DNA of 64,000 nt from Spirochaetota bacterium (GCA_023401595.1 JAEXDQ010000051.1:59392-123391); one strand, 5' to 3'. Counted from the stretch's first letter, positions 9,001 through 17,778 are shown. Made by a program: numbers and translations. The notes: generated by a model from the sequence alone, not told the origin.

Positions 9001-9815
9001 ATCGTGGCTATGTCCATCAGCGTAGCAGGCTTCCTGCTTCCCATTTCCTCCCGCAGGACGTTGTAGCGCAACCATGCCTTGCGCGCCGCTTCGTGTTCGA
9101 AGCTGACCGAGTCGATGCGGGTCTGGAACGTCGTATGCCTGCAATGGTCAGACCAATAGGTGTCTACGACGCGCAGTTCGGTCAAGGTGGGGTCCCGGTG
9201 TTTTTCTGTGAAATAGTTTCTGAGCATCCGAAGATCGTCGACATCCATGGCGAGGCCCATCTTCTGGACGAATCGGGGCAATTCGGAGTCCGGCATGGAA
9301 GTAAAGCCGGAAAGCACCGGGACGTCCGACGGGGCCTCCGAACTGAGCCTGAGCGTATCAAGGGGGGCCAGGGACGCTTCCCGGCTCTCCACGGGGTTGA
9401 TCAGATAGGTCTTGATCTTCTGTATCTCGACGGCGGACAGCGCCCCGGTCAGGACGTAGACTGTCGCCGTCCGTACCCGCGGCCGTTCGCACCGGCCGAT
9501 CAGCTGGATGCATTGCTCGCAGGAATCGGCCCGTTGGTCGAACTGTCCCGGCAGGTATTCCACGGCGAACACGGTATGCCGGGGGTCGTCATCAACCGTC
9601 AAGGAAGGGGAGTGGATATCGACCTGCGGCTCGGCGAACACGGTCTCCTTGCTCTGTTCGAACAATTCATCGGAAAGTCCTTCGACATCGTACCGGAGGA
9701 TGATGCGTAGCTTTTCCAACGACGTGATATTGAGGAACGTGCGGAGAGCCTTGCGCAGCGCCTCGGCTTGCGTCGCGAACCGGGGCCGTTTTTCAACGTA
9801 TAGACGATAGATCAT
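6063..9815 (-). CDS. purL: phosphoribosylformylglycinamidine synthase, large single-chain type
   Basis: A 1250-residue FGAM synthase: it converts FGAR, glutamine and ATP to FGAM in purine synthesis. It is the large form, combining a PurS-like N-terminus, two PurL half-domains and a C-terminal glutamine amidotransferase, so no separate purS or purQ is needed. Visible motifs are DTYWSDHCRHTTF (about residue 222), the Gly-rich FKNETHNHPTEIEPFGGA, and the amidotransferase PVFPGTNCEYDS (about 987) with nucleophile Cys in LGICNGFQA (about 1088) and catalytic His in ISHGEGRF (about 1156). It is the last gene of the pur operon. Its ATG overlaps the purD stop by 4 bases. Confidence 0.97.
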   Translation of the reverse strand: MIYRLYVEKRPRFATQAEALRKALRTFLNITSLEKLRIILRYDVEGLSDELFEQSKETVFAEPQVDIHSPSLTVDDDPRHTVFAVEYLPGQFDQRADSCEQCIQLIGRCERPRVRTATVYVLTGALSAVEIQKIKTYLINPVESREASLAPLDTLRLSSEAPSDVPVLSGFTSMPDSELPRFVQKMGLAMDVDDLRMLRNYFTEKHRDPTLTELRVVDTYWSDHCRHTTFQTRIDSVSFEHEAARKAWLRYNVLREEMGSRKPATLMDIATIAAKHLQRAGVVRDVDVSDEINACTVKVKVDVDGTDEDWLLLFKNETHNHPTEIEPFGGAATCIGGAIRDPLSGRSYVYQAMRITGAGDPRMTLAQTPQGKLPQRQIVTGAAAGYSSYGNQIGLATGLVDEIYHPGYVAKHMELGAVVGATPASHVRRLVPEAGDVVVLLGGRTGRDGCGGATGSSKSHNLGSLAQCGAEVQKGNAPEERKLQRLFRNSEAAPLIKRCNDFGAGGVSVAIGELADGLRIDLDAVPKKYDGLDSTEIAISESQERMAVVLAPSDVERFIALAHDENLEATIVATVTEEPRLTMYYKGVKAVDIDRTFLDTNGAPKHVSIEIEAPAPISGHVPENSAMQENSTTTATDASIAERFKSMLEDLNVCSKQGLSSRFDSTIGAGTVLMPFGGAWQKSPAQSMAALLPVEDGKTSTCSVMSYGFDPYLCEADPYSGAYLSVVHSLSKLSATGMDPFKAYLTFQEYFGRVGQDPKRWGKPLAALLGALDAQLDLGVAAIGGKDSMSGTFEHLDVPPTLVSFAVTTGPVGSVVSPEFKQAGSKLILLSPQRLGDGRPVPESFRQVVATALRLMTDGKVRSAWAPGRFGIAEALVKMSLGNHLGVCLDASWTEQRLFSQEIGALLLEVAPDVAAGDMVGVTTESWTLRSEPLGLSLDLREAQDWYDGVLASVYPETVAAPDGAPALSSGPWTFVRHAAKPVARPKVLIPVFPGTNCEYDSAKAFRDAGADTETFIVNNLSAVAVEDSARRFASALKQSQILFIPGGFSGGDEPDGSGKFIAAFLRNGIISDGIGDLLQKHDGLILGICNGFQALIKLGLVPYGEIRPMDDGCPTLTFNTIGRHQSSLVRTRICSVKSPWLMYHEVGDVTMLPISHGEGRFVCDPVLLDGLLAKGQVATQYVDQNGNASMNIETNPNGSVFAIEGLTSEDGRIFGRMAHAERTGPNLYRNTPFAYDDRMFRGAVDYFTK

Positions 9816-11074
9816 AGGGCCGCCTCCAATGCTTTTGCTCCGATGTCCTTCCTGAACATCGCGTTGTCGAAATGTATAGTGGAAACGCCTTCATAGGCGG
9901 CGTCGATGGCTTGGGCCAAGGAAGGGCGGACCGCCACAACGCCCAGGACGCGGCCGCCGTTGGTCACTATGCGGCCTTGGTCGCGTCGGGTACCGGCATG
10001 GAAGACCAGACGGTCCGTACCGTCGAACGTGATCGGCTTGCCCTTTTCATACGAAGCGGGATAGCCGCCGCTGGCCATGACGACGCAACAGGCGCTGTCA
10101 CTGCTGAAACGTATCTCTGTTTCGGCGAGCGTCCCGTTCTCGACCGCCTGCATGGCGGTCAGCAGGTCGCTTTCGAGCAACGGAAGCACCACCTGCGCTT
10201 CGGGATCGCCGAACCTGCAGTTGTATTCTATGACCTTCGGACCGTCGGGCGTGAGCATCAGGCCGAAGTACAGGCAGCCGGCGAACGGACAGCCCTCTTG
10301 CCTCATGGCGTCGACCGTGGGAAGAAATATCCGTTCCATGCAGAGGGCGGCGATTTCCTCCGTGTAGTAGGGGTTCGGGGCTATCGTCCCCATGCCCCCG
10401 GTATTCAGGCCGGTATCGCCGGTTCCCGCGCGTTTGTGATCCATCGAGGAGACCATCGGTACGACCGTCTTTCCATCGGTGAACGTCAGGACGGAGACTT
10501 CCGGCCCCGTCAGGAACTCTTCAACGACTACGGTATCGCCGCTGGCTCCGAACCGGCCCTCCAGCATCATGCCCCTGATGGCCTCTTCTGCTTCGGTTTT
10601 GTCCTGGGCAATGACGACGCCCTTGCCCAACGCAAGGCCGTCGGCCTTGATCACCACCGGATATGTCTGCGTCCGCAGGTATTCAAGGGCCTGCTCATAG
10701 GTACGGCAGGTTTTGAACGCGGCGGTAGGAATCCCGTGACGGTACATCAAATCTTTCGCGAACGCCTTGCTGCTTTCAAGCCTCGCGGCTTTCGCATCGG
10801 GGCCGAAACACGATATGCCGATCTCGTGCAGCCTGTCCACGAGCCCCATGGCAAGCGGGTCGTCCGGCGCGACGACGACGAAATCCACGTCATGTCCTTT
10901 GGCGAACTCCACTATCCGGTCCAGCTCAGTGGCTCCTATGGGCACGCAGGTGGCTATTTCTTCAATGCCCGCGTTGCCCGGAAGCGCCCACAGGGTGTCC
11001 ACCGAGGGATTCTTCCTCAGACTCCAGGCGAGCGCATGTTCACGGCCGCCGCTACCTATCAGCATGATATTCAT
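9812..11074 (-). CDS. purD: phosphoribosylamine-glycine ligase (GAR synthetase)
   Basis: A 420-residue ATP-grasp enzyme joining phosphoribosylamine and glycine to give GAR. The N-terminal nucleotide-fold motif LIGSGGREHALAW and the ATP-grasp segments YPVVIKADGLALGKGVVIA, GPEVSVLTFTDG and VIEYNCRFGDPEAQ are intact. Length is normal for the family. GGAAGG lies upstream of ATG 11074. It follows the AICAR transformylase gene after a 98-base gap and overlaps purL by 4 bases. Confidence 0.97.
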   Translation of the reverse strand: MNIMLIGSGGREHALAWSLRKNPSVDTLWALPGNAGIEEIATCVPIGATELDRIVEFAKGHDVDFVVVAPDDPLAMGLVDRLHEIGISCFGPDAKAARLESSKAFAKDLMYRHGIPTAAFKTCRTYEQALEYLRTQTYPVVIKADGLALGKGVVIAQDKTEAEEAIRGMMLEGRFGASGDTVVVEEFLTGPEVSVLTFTDGKTVVPMVSSMDHKRAGTGDTGLNTGGMGTIAPNPYYTEEIAALCMERIFLPTVDAMRQEGCPFAGCLYFGLMLTPDGPKVIEYNCRFGDPEAQVVLPLLESDLLTAMQAVENGTLAETEIRFSSDSACCVVMASGGYPASYEKGKPITFDGTDRLVFHAGTRRDQGRIVTNGGRVLGVVAVRPSLAQAIDAAYEGVSTIHFDNAMFRKDIGAKALEAAL

Positions 11075-11172
11075 GTGACCTATACCTTCCCGAAATATTC
11101 GTTTGAAAAAAATACTGTCCCGATATCGTCGGACGTACAGTCCGTGCTCCGTCAGCCCGGCGTTCCGGCATT

Positions 11173-12348
11173 CTAGTGATGGAACAACCGCAGTCCTGTG
11201 AACGCCATGGCCACGCCGTGTTCATCGCAGGCCTGGATCACCAGATCGTCCCGTAGCGAACCTCCGGGTTCGCTGATATACTTCACCCCGCTTCTGACCG
11301 CCCTATCTATATTGTCACGGAACGGAAAGAACGCGTCGCTGGCCAATGCCACTCCCGTTACACGGGACAGCCATTCCTGCTTCTCTTCTCGGGTGAACGG
11401 AGCGGGTCTTTCACAGAAATAGCGTTCCCATACGCCGTTTTCGCAGACCGAAGTCTCCGCGTCGTCGGACAGATACTGTTCCACCACATTGTCCTTGTCG
11501 TTACGGCTCAGCGTAGGGAGATAGGGGAGCGAAAGAACCTTCGGATGCTGCCGCAGCTGCCACAGATCGGCCTTGCCCGCGGCGAGGCGAGTGCAATGGA
11601 TTCTCGATTGCTGGCCGGCGCCGACGCCTATCGTCTGTCCGTCGTAGGCATAGCAGACGGAATTCGACTGGGTGTATTTCAACGCGATCATCGCTACCAG
11701 AAGATCTCTGACGGCGCTTTCCGGCAGTTCCTTGCGTTGGGTCACGATGTTCTTCAACAGCGACGCGTCGATCCTGATATCATTGCGCCCCTGCTCGAAC
11801 GTGATGCCGAACACCGATCTCCGTTCAACGGGAGCCGGTTTGAAAGCGGGATCGATCTGGACGACGGTGTAGGCTCCCTTCTTTTTTTTCGACAGGATGT
11901 CGAGGGCCTGCTGGGTGTATCCCGGCGCAATGACCCCGTCGGAGACCTCACGGTTGATGCATTTCGCAGTACTTTCGTCGCATATGTCGCTCAGCGCTAT
12001 GAAATCGCCGAAAGAGGACATCCTGTCTGCGCCCCTGGCCCGTACGTACGCCGTCGCCAACGGACTGAGCGTGCCGGCCTTGACGAAATACATCTGTTCC
12101 TGAACGGGTGAGAGCGGTAGCCCGATCGCCGCGCCGGCCGGACTGACATGCTTGAACGAGGTCGCCGCGGGAAGCCCCGTGGCGGCCTTGAGGTCTCTTA
12201 CCAGCTGCCAGCCGTTGAGCGCATCCAACAGGTTGATATAGCCGACCTTGCCGTTCAGGATTCTGATGGGAAGTTCCCCGTCCTCGACATAGATGCTCGC
12301 CGGTTTCTGATTGGGATTGCAGCCGTATTTTAGTTCCAGTCTGTCCAT
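11173..12348 (-). CDS. stand-alone AICAR formyltransferase (no IMP cyclohydrolase domain)
   Basis: A 391-residue protein corresponding only to the C-terminal transformylase part of PurH. It carries LKYGCNPNQKPA at the N-terminus, the catalytic Lys-His pair in TSFKHVSPAGAA (about residue 65), VIAPGYTQQALDIL, KYTQSNSVCYA and GVGAGQQSRIHCTRLA. It should transfer a formyl group from 10-formyl-tetrahydrofolate to AICAR to make FAICAR. The MGS-like IMP cyclohydrolase domain of ordinary PurH is absent. The gene directly upstream supplies that activity (PurO type). The start ATG 12348 has GGAAAGG upstream. Confidence 0.93.
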   Translation of the reverse strand: MDRLELKYGCNPNQKPASIYVEDGELPIRILNGKVGYINLLDALNGWQLVRDLKAATGLPAATSFKHVSPAGAAIGLPLSPVQEQMYFVKAGTLSPLATAYVRARGADRMSSFGDFIALSDICDESTAKCINREVSDGVIAPGYTQQALDILSKKKKGAYTVVQIDPAFKPAPVERRSVFGITFEQGRNDIRIDASLLKNIVTQRKELPESAVRDLLVAMIALKYTQSNSVCYAYDGQTIGVGAGQQSRIHCTRLAAGKADLWQLRQHPKVLSLPYLPTLSRNDKDNVVEQYLSDDAETSVCENGVWERYFCERPAPFTREEKQEWLSRVTGVALASDAFFPFRDNIDRAVRSGVKYISEPGGSLRDDLVIQACDEHGVAMAFTGLRLFHH

Positions 12349-12363
12349 TGTATTCCTTTCCTG

Positions 12364-13065
12364 TCAATTGTTTCGGTTGATGATGTACGAATCCCTGCCG
12401 CTATCGGCATGGAACACCGTGGTATACAGCGAAACGCGGTTGTCCTTGTCCAGGGAGTCCCAGACGCGCAGGCTCCAGGCCTTGATGTCTCCTGCGACTG
12501 AGACCGCCTTGGGCTCCCCGCTGAAAGAGGGCAGCGGGTTCCCGTCGGTCGTGTAGGTATGTATCAGATGCCCGATACCGCTCGACGGGCGGTCGTAGGT
12601 GTAGTAATGCCGCGCGCAACCGGCTTCGGTCTTCTTCAGGATGCTTATCTCATAGCCTATAGGCGACGCCATATGGAACACAGCGCTGATCCGGGGCGTG
12701 TAGTTCGGTGCGTCCGGCTCATATTCCCGCTTCGCAAGGGCGTAACGGACGCATTTGCCTGAGACGAGGGCGTCATATAGCGTATCGGTCTGGTCGCCGT
12801 TGGTGACGATCAGGTCTGAATCCGCGACGCGGACCGGACTGTAGATGATCAGTGAAGGATCTACCATCTGCGAGGGATCGAACGCTTCCGTCCTGATTCC
12901 GTCGGCGGTCTGTACGAACACCCTGTTGCGGCTGTTCACGCTGCGCCCCATGATGAAATAGGTCGCGAACGGCTCCCCCCTGTCCGTCATGCCGACCACT
13001 ATTCCTCTACCCGGATACGAGTTTCCCTTCAATGCCTGTTCAATGTTCTGCATACTCAACCCCAT
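12364..13065 (-). CDS. purO: IMP cyclohydrolase, archaeal PurO type
   Basis: A 233-residue protein resembling archaeal PurO (IMP cyclohydrolase, PF07826): YPGRGIVVGMTDRGEPFATY near the N-terminus, GRSVNSRNRVF, then VTNGDQTDTLYDAL (compare SNGSHTDTI in PurO) and YTPRISAVF. It would close the ring of FAICAR to give IMP. Position between purN and the stand-alone AICAR transformylase supports this, since the bifunctional PurH is missing. ATG 13065 has AAGGA at the right distance, lying within the last codons of purN. The assignment is from sequence recognition, without alignment. Confidence 0.88.
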   Translation of the reverse strand: MGLSMQNIEQALKGNSYPGRGIVVGMTDRGEPFATYFIMGRSVNSRNRVFVQTADGIRTEAFDPSQMVDPSLIIYSPVRVADSDLIVTNGDQTDTLYDALVSGKCVRYALAKREYEPDAPNYTPRISAVFHMASPIGYEISILKKTEAGCARHYYTYDRPSSGIGHLIHTYTTDGNPLPSFSGEPKAVSVAGDIKAWSLRVWDSLDKDNRVSLYTTVFHADSGRDSYIINRNN

Positions 13066-13068
13066 TGT

Positions 13069-13683
13069 TCAATCCTTCAATTCGCGGCAGACCTTTTCTG
13101 CCGCCCGCCAAAGCAGCTGCCATTCGGCCTCCCGCATGATACGTTCTTGTAGGCTTTGCGGGGTATCATCGTCAAGTACGTCGACCGCTTTCTGGAGGAT
13201 GATTTCCCCGCCGTCCGGTATCTCATTGACGAAATGCACCGTCGCGCCGCTGACCTTGACGCCTTTCGCCAACGCGGCCTCGTGTACTTTCAGCCCATAG
13301 AACCCCTTGCCGCAGAAGGAAGGAATCAGGGATGGGTGTACGTTGACGATCCTCCGGGGATATGCCCTGATGAAGTCGGCGCTGAGAATCGACAGGAAAC
13401 CGGCGAGGACGATTACGTCCGTATTCCTTTCGGCAAGGACCCGCTTCAATTCCCGTTCGAATTCAGCCTTCGTCCCATAGTCCCGCTTCGCTACCGTGAC
13501 GGCCTCCACGCCGGCTTGCTTCGCCCGTGCCAGAGCGAAGGCTCCGGCGGTATCGGAAACGACCACGACGATCCTTCCCGCATCGAGCCTGCCGTCGGCC
13601 TGTGCGTCCAGCAGCGCCTGGAGGTTCGTGCCGCCGCCGCTGACCAGTACCGCGATGTTACGCTTGCGCGACGTGTTCAGCAT
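13069..13683 (-). CDS. purN: GAR formyltransferase
   Basis: A 204-residue 10-formyl-tetrahydrofolate-dependent GAR transformylase. Motifs seen: VLVSGGGTNLQALLDA (phosphate binding), VLAGFLSILSADFI, the catalytic Asn and His in VNVHPSLIPSF, and the Asp of VNEIPDGGEII. In purine synthesis it converts GAR to FGAR. The start overlaps the purM stop by 7 bases. Confidence 0.96.
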   Translation of the reverse strand: MLNTSRKRNIAVLVSGGGTNLQALLDAQADGRLDAGRIVVVVSDTAGAFALARAKQAGVEAVTVAKRDYGTKAEFERELKRVLAERNTDVIVLAGFLSILSADFIRAYPRRIVNVHPSLIPSFCGKGFYGLKVHEAALAKGVKVSGATVHFVNEIPDGGEIILQKAVDVLDDDTPQSLQERIMREAEWQLLWRAAEKVCRELKD

Positions 13684-14726
13684 AGTACCACCGGCTCCCG
13701 CCCTGATTCGATATGGCCGAGCCGATAGGCTTCGACCTTGTTTTCCCTCAGTACCTTCAATGTATTCGCCTCATGGTCGGCGGGTACCACGACGCACATG
13801 CCGACCCCCATGTTGAAGGTGTTGTACATGTCATGTTCGTCGATTCCACCCATCTCCTGGATCAACCGGAAGATCGGAAGCACCCGGACGTCGGATTTTC
13901 TGATGACCGCGCTTTTCCCTTCCGGAAGACATCTGGGAATGTTCTCATAGAACCCCCCTCCGGTGATATGCGCCACCGATCTGACCGGGACTTCTTTGAA
14001 AAGCCGGAGCATCGGCTTGACATAGATCGCCGTAGGCTGGAGCAGCGCTTCTCCGAGCGTCAGCCCAAGCTTGTCGTACTTCACGTTGAGGACCGATACG
14101 TTTTCCTTGATGTTGAACACCTTCCTGACCAGCGAGAAGCCGTTGGAATGTACTCCTGTGGAGGGGAGAGCGATGAGGACGTCCCCGTCCTGGATTCTGC
14201 TTTTGTCCAGAATGGACTCTTTGTCCACGATGCCCACGGAGAAACCCGCCAGATCATATTCATCGATAGGGTAGAAGCCCGGCATTTCCGCCGTCTCACC
14301 GCCGATCAGGGCGCAGCCGGCTTGGACGCAGCCTTCCGCCACGCCTTGTACGATCGTCGCGACTTTTGTGGGGATGTTCTTGCCCAATGCGATATAGTCA
14401 AGGAAGAACAACGGTTTCGCTCCGCAGCAGATGATGTCGTTGACGCACATCGCCACGCAGTCGATTCCGACGGTGTCGTGCTTGTCAAGGAGGAACGCGA
14501 GCTTGAGCTTCGTTCCCACGCCGTCGGTACCGCTGACCAGCATCGGATGGCGATAACCGCCCATGCCGGGATCGAAGATACCTCCGAATCCGCCTATGTC
14601 CTCGCAGACGCCGGGGACGACGGTCCTGGCGATATGCCGTTTCATCAGCTCTACCGCCTTGTATCCGGCGGTGATGTCGACGCCGCTTTCCCGATAGCTG
14701 TCACTAAAACTGTTTTTATCGCTCAT
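13677..14726 (-). CDS. purM: phosphoribosylformylglycinamidine cyclo-ligase (AIR synthetase)
   Basis: A 349-residue AIR synthetase that closes the imidazole ring of FGAM using ATP. Recognisable segments are SGVDITAGYKAVELMK at the N-terminus, LVSGTDGVGTKLKLAF, DCVAMCVNDIICCGAKPLFFLDYIA (broken here by the family Gly), GGETAEMPGFY and HITGGGFYENIPR. Length is standard. It lies in the minus-strand operon between purF and purN. Confidence 0.96.
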   Translation of the reverse strand: MSDKNSFSDSYRESGVDITAGYKAVELMKRHIARTVVPGVCEDIGGFGGIFDPGMGGYRHPMLVSGTDGVGTKLKLAFLLDKHDTVGIDCVAMCVNDIICCGAKPLFFLDYIALGKNIPTKVATIVQGVAEGCVQAGCALIGGETAEMPGFYPIDEYDLAGFSVGIVDKESILDKSRIQDGDVLIALPSTGVHSNGFSLVRKVFNIKENVSVLNVKYDKLGLTLGEALLQPTAIYVKPMLRLFKEVPVRSVAHITGGGFYENIPRCLPEGKSAVIRKSDVRVLPIFRLIQEMGGIDEHDMYNTFNMGVGMCVVVPADHEANTLKVLRENKVEAYRLGHIESGREPVVLC

Positions 14727-14863
14727 GTTGCATTCCTCTCAATCTCGTAGCGGCGCTCGACTTGAACGCCGCCGGTCCTTGAACGGCTCTTCCGCAGGCG
14801 AGGGGCCGGCGGGCCAAGCCCCGGTTTCAGTGGGCCGACAATCCATTTGCTCCCGCGCTAGGT

Positions 14864-16351
14864 TCAGGTCCTAGTGCGCGACCCTGGCGTGGATCGGCCG
14901 TTTTCATCATCCTCACCACAGGGGAGTTCCTGTGAATACTTGTCCTTTCCGCCCCTTTTCGGGGGAGCGCAAGGGTAGCGGCCTGTAAAACATGCCGTAC
15001 AGAACCCGGTCGTGCAGGGCTTGGGCGATAGCTTCGTCACATTGTCCGTCCCCAGGAAGCCCAGGGAATCGACGTCCAGCAGTTTCATCATCTCCGCATC
15101 ATCATATTTGTAGGCGAAAAGATTCTCGCTGGAATCGATATCGGTCCCGAAATAGCAGGGATGCAGGAATTTCGGAGCGGAGGACCTGAAGTGGACCTCC
15201 TTCGCCCCAGCGTCGCGGATCAGCTTGACGATACGATGGCTGGTCGTGCCCCTTACGATCGAGTCGTCGATCAGGACGACCCTCTTGCCCTTGATGGTCG
15301 AGGCCACAGGATTGAGCTTTATGCGGACCTGGTTCTCCCTGTCCTTCTGCGTAGGCTGGATGAACGTCCTTCCTATGTATTTGTTCTTGATCAGCCCTAT
15401 GCCGTAGGGAATTCCCGATTGCCGGGCATAGCCTATGGCGGCGTCGATACCTGAGTCGGGTACGCCGATCACCACGTCGGCCTGCACCGGATGCTCCAGC
15501 GCCAGGAACGCTCCGGCGCGTTGGCGGGCCTCATGGACGGATATATCGTCGATCGTACTGTCGGGACGGGCGAAATAGATCAACTCGAACACGCACAAGG
15601 CGCTTTTGCGGGTTTCGCAGTGGTCGGTGATCGATCGCAGTCCGTCTTTGTTTGCGATAACGATTTCGCCGGGGCGGACGTCTCTTACGTATTCGGCTCC
15701 TATGGCGTCCAAGGCGCAGGTTTCGGAGGAGAAGATATAGCTACCCTTGAGCTTGCCTATGCACAGCGGCCTGAACCCCCAGGGATCCCTTGCCGCGATC
15801 AGCTTGGTCGGGGACATGATCACCAATGAATAGGCCCCTTGGATATCGTCCATCGTTCTGTCGACGGCTTCTTCCAGGCTCGCCGATACCAACCGATGCT
15901 TCGTGATCGTATAGGCTATCACTTCAGTGTCGCTGGTCGTATGGAAGATGGAGCCCTTCAGCTCCAATTCGTCGCGCAAGTCGGCGTCGTTTGTCAGATT
16001 GCCGTTGTGGGCGAGGGCTATACGTCCGTTACGGTGGTTGATCACCAGAGGTTGTACGTTGAGCCTCGCATTATCCCCGGTCGTAGCGTACCTGACATGT
16101 CCAAGGGCCATCTGTCCAGAGCCGAGCTTTTCCAACGCATCAGGGGTGAACACGTCTCCGACCAGTCCGGAGTCCTTGTAGGCGGTGATCACGCCGCGGT
16201 TGTTGATCGCGATGCCGCAGCCTTCCTGCCCCCGGTGTTGCAATGCGTATAATCCGTAGTAGGTAAGGGATACGACGTCCAGGTCTTCGTTGGCATAGAC
16301 GCCGAACACCCCGCATTCCTCGTGCAGCTTGTCGAAGGGGGCGTTCATCAT
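14864..16351 (-). CDS. purF: amidophosphoribosyltransferase, Fe-S type
   Basis: A 495-residue enzyme for the committed step of purine synthesis (PRPP plus glutamine to phosphoribosylamine). The N-terminal glutaminase nucleophile is Cys13 in HEECGVFGVY, behind a short propeptide that must be removed, as in Bacillus PurF. The PRTase loop VVLIDDSIVRGTTSHRIV is present. Cysteines in CYFGTD and GFCTACFTGRYPC match the [4Fe-4S]-containing class. After that the chain ends with about 30 polar residues not expected in the family. The start codon overlaps the purC stop. Confidence 0.96.
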   Translation of the reverse strand: MMNAPFDKLHEECGVFGVYANEDLDVVSLTYYGLYALQHRGQEGCGIAINNRGVITAYKDSGLVGDVFTPDALEKLGSGQMALGHVRYATTGDNARLNVQPLVINHRNGRIALAHNGNLTNDADLRDELELKGSIFHTTSDTEVIAYTITKHRLVSASLEEAVDRTMDDIQGAYSLVIMSPTKLIAARDPWGFRPLCIGKLKGSYIFSSETCALDAIGAEYVRDVRPGEIVIANKDGLRSITDHCETRKSALCVFELIYFARPDSTIDDISVHEARQRAGAFLALEHPVQADVVIGVPDSGIDAAIGYARQSGIPYGIGLIKNKYIGRTFIQPTQKDRENQVRIKLNPVASTIKGKRVVLIDDSIVRGTTSHRIVKLIRDAGAKEVHFRSSAPKFLHPCYFGTDIDSSENLFAYKYDDAEMMKLLDVDSLGFLGTDNVTKLSPKPCTTGFCTACFTGRYPCAPPKRGGKDKYSQELPCGEDDENGRSTPGSRTRT

Positions 16352-17058
16352 TCCCCCATCAGACGTCTGAGGATTTCCCGATACGCGTCTTCGACGCCGC
16401 CCAGGTCCCTTCTGAATCTGTCCTTGTCGAGCTTTTCCCCTGTCTTGGAATCCCAGAACCGGCAGGTGTCGGGGGAGATTTCATCGGCGAGAATGAGCGT
16501 TCCGTCGGAAGTCCTGCCGTATTCGAGCTTGAAGTCGATCAACTCTATACCTTGGTCCTTCAGGTAATCCGTGAGGATTTCATTGATACGGAACGAGTAA
16601 TCGGCGATCTGCCGTAGCTCCGCGTCGGAGGCGAGGTTCATTGCCCTGATATGGTAGTCGTTGATCATCGGATCTCCAAGCGCATCGTCCTTGTAGCAGT
16701 ATTCCAATACCGTGGTGGGGAGCTTCGTCCCTTCCGGCAGGCCGAGCCTTTTTGACAGGGAACCCGCGGCGATGTTGCGGACGATCACTTCGATAGGGAC
16801 TATCTTGACTTTCCTGACCGCCGTCTCCCTGTCGGAAAGCTGCCGGACCAGATGGGTGGGGATGCCGTTGCTTTCGAGCAGACGCATCAGATGGTTCGTC
16901 ACCTTGTTGTTGATGACTCCCTTTCCGACGATGGTTCCTTTCTTCAACCCGTTGAACGCCGTCGCATCGTCCTTGTAGTCGACGATGTAGATGTCCGGAT
17001 CGGTGGTTTCATAGACCTTCTTGGCCTTGCCTTCGTACAACTGTCTTGTCTTCTCCAT
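16348..17058 (-). CDS. purC: SAICAR synthase
   Basis: A 236-residue SAICAR synthetase joining CAIR and aspartate with ATP. Motifs: LYEGKAKKVYET at the N-terminus, DYKDDATAFNG, VRNIAAGSLSKRLG, IDFKLEYGRT and ILADEISPDTCRFWD. Complete and of normal length. CAGGAGTCAGGAG precedes ATG 17058. The 137-base gap to purE holds the minus-strand inverted repeat CCGATAC/GTATCGG and two TTTGGTC repeats, of unknown meaning. Confidence 0.97.
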   Translation of the reverse strand: MEKTRQLYEGKAKKVYETTDPDIYIVDYKDDATAFNGLKKGTIVGKGVINNKVTNHLMRLLESNGIPTHLVRQLSDRETAVRKVKIVPIEVIVRNIAAGSLSKRLGLPEGTKLPTTVLEYCYKDDALGDPMINDYHIRAMNLASDAELRQIADYSFRINEILTDYLKDQGIELIDFKLEYGRTSDGTLILADEISPDTCRFWDSKTGEKLDKDRFRRDLGGVEDAYREILRRLMGE

Positions 17059-17195
17059 GATATGGCTCCTGACTCCTGTTTGTCCCGCCGTCCGGCAGGC
17101 CGTCGTACCGATACGGTTCCCGTTTTTCTTACGTCACGGTATCGGCGGACTGTTCGACCAAATTTGACCAAATAAGAAAGCCGTCGTTCGGGTTC

Positions 17196-17687
17196 CTAGA
17201 CCTCCACGGCGGCTTGCAATGCTGCGTCTTTGCGCAATACGGACTGTTCCATGTCCCGCTTCGTCTGTCTCAGTCGTTCTGAGAGCGTCGGGTTTTCCAA
17301 TGCGAGTATCTGGGCCGCGAGGAGCGCCGCATTTGCGGCTCCGTCGATCGCCACGGTGGCTACAGGCACGCCGGAAGGCATCTGTACGGTCGCAAGCAGC
17401 GCGTCCAGTCCCCCCAACGATGCGCTGATCGGAATCCCTATCACGGGTAGGATGGTGTTGCCGGCGAGGACTCCCGCCAGATGGGCGGCTTTTCCCGCCG
17501 CGGCGACGATCACCCCGAATCCGTTCTCTTCCGCATTTCGGGCGAATGCCGCGGCTGCGTCGGGAGTCCTGTGGGCGGAGTATACATGTACCTCGTAGGG
17601 GATTTCCATGTTTCTGAGTGTGTCGATGGCGCTTTTGATCAGCGGCAGATCACTATCGCTTCCCATGACAACGGCGACTTTTTTCAT
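17196..17687 (-). CDS. purE: PurE, N5-CAIR mutase-type (class I)
   Basis: A 163-residue PurE. The start is ATG 17687, giving the usual N-terminus KKVAVVMGSDSDLPL with GAGGAAT upstream; the longer frame adds 24 unrelated residues. It has the class I signature SAHRTP and GKAAHLAGVLAGNTILPVIG. Class I enzymes usually need PurK to make N5-CAIR, but no purK is present in this window. First gene of the pur operon. Treponema denticola is known to use a class II PurE, so this one is different. Confidence 0.93.
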   Translation of the reverse strand: MKKVAVVMGSDSDLPLIKSAIDTLRNMEIPYEVHVYSAHRTPDAAAAFARNAEENGFGVIVAAAGKAAHLAGVLAGNTILPVIGIPISASLGGLDALLATVQMPSGVPVATVAIDGAANAALLAAQILALENPTLSERLRQTKRDMEQSVLRKDAALQAAVEV

Positions 17688-17749
17688 TACATTCCTCAAA
17701 ATGCAACATATTCCAAGGAGATTATGCAACAGCATGTCCCGGTAGCCAA

Positions 17750-17778
17750 TACATATCATTTTTTACGGAAACAATCAA
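17750..17778 (-). promoter_or_regulatory. candidate promoter of the purine operon
   Basis: TTGATT (17773-17778), a 17-base spacer and TATGTA (17750-17755), read on the minus strand, would start transcription near 17743, leaving a leader of about 55 bases before purE. The match is moderate. Confidence 0.35.

Noticed and set aside
8538..9710. 390-codon frame on the plus strand inside purL
   Set aside because: Antisense to conserved purL motifs; composition typical of a shadow frame in GC-rich DNA.
6063..9815. separate purS or purQ genes
   Set aside because: Both functions are contained in the 1250-residue PurL, so none should be expected.
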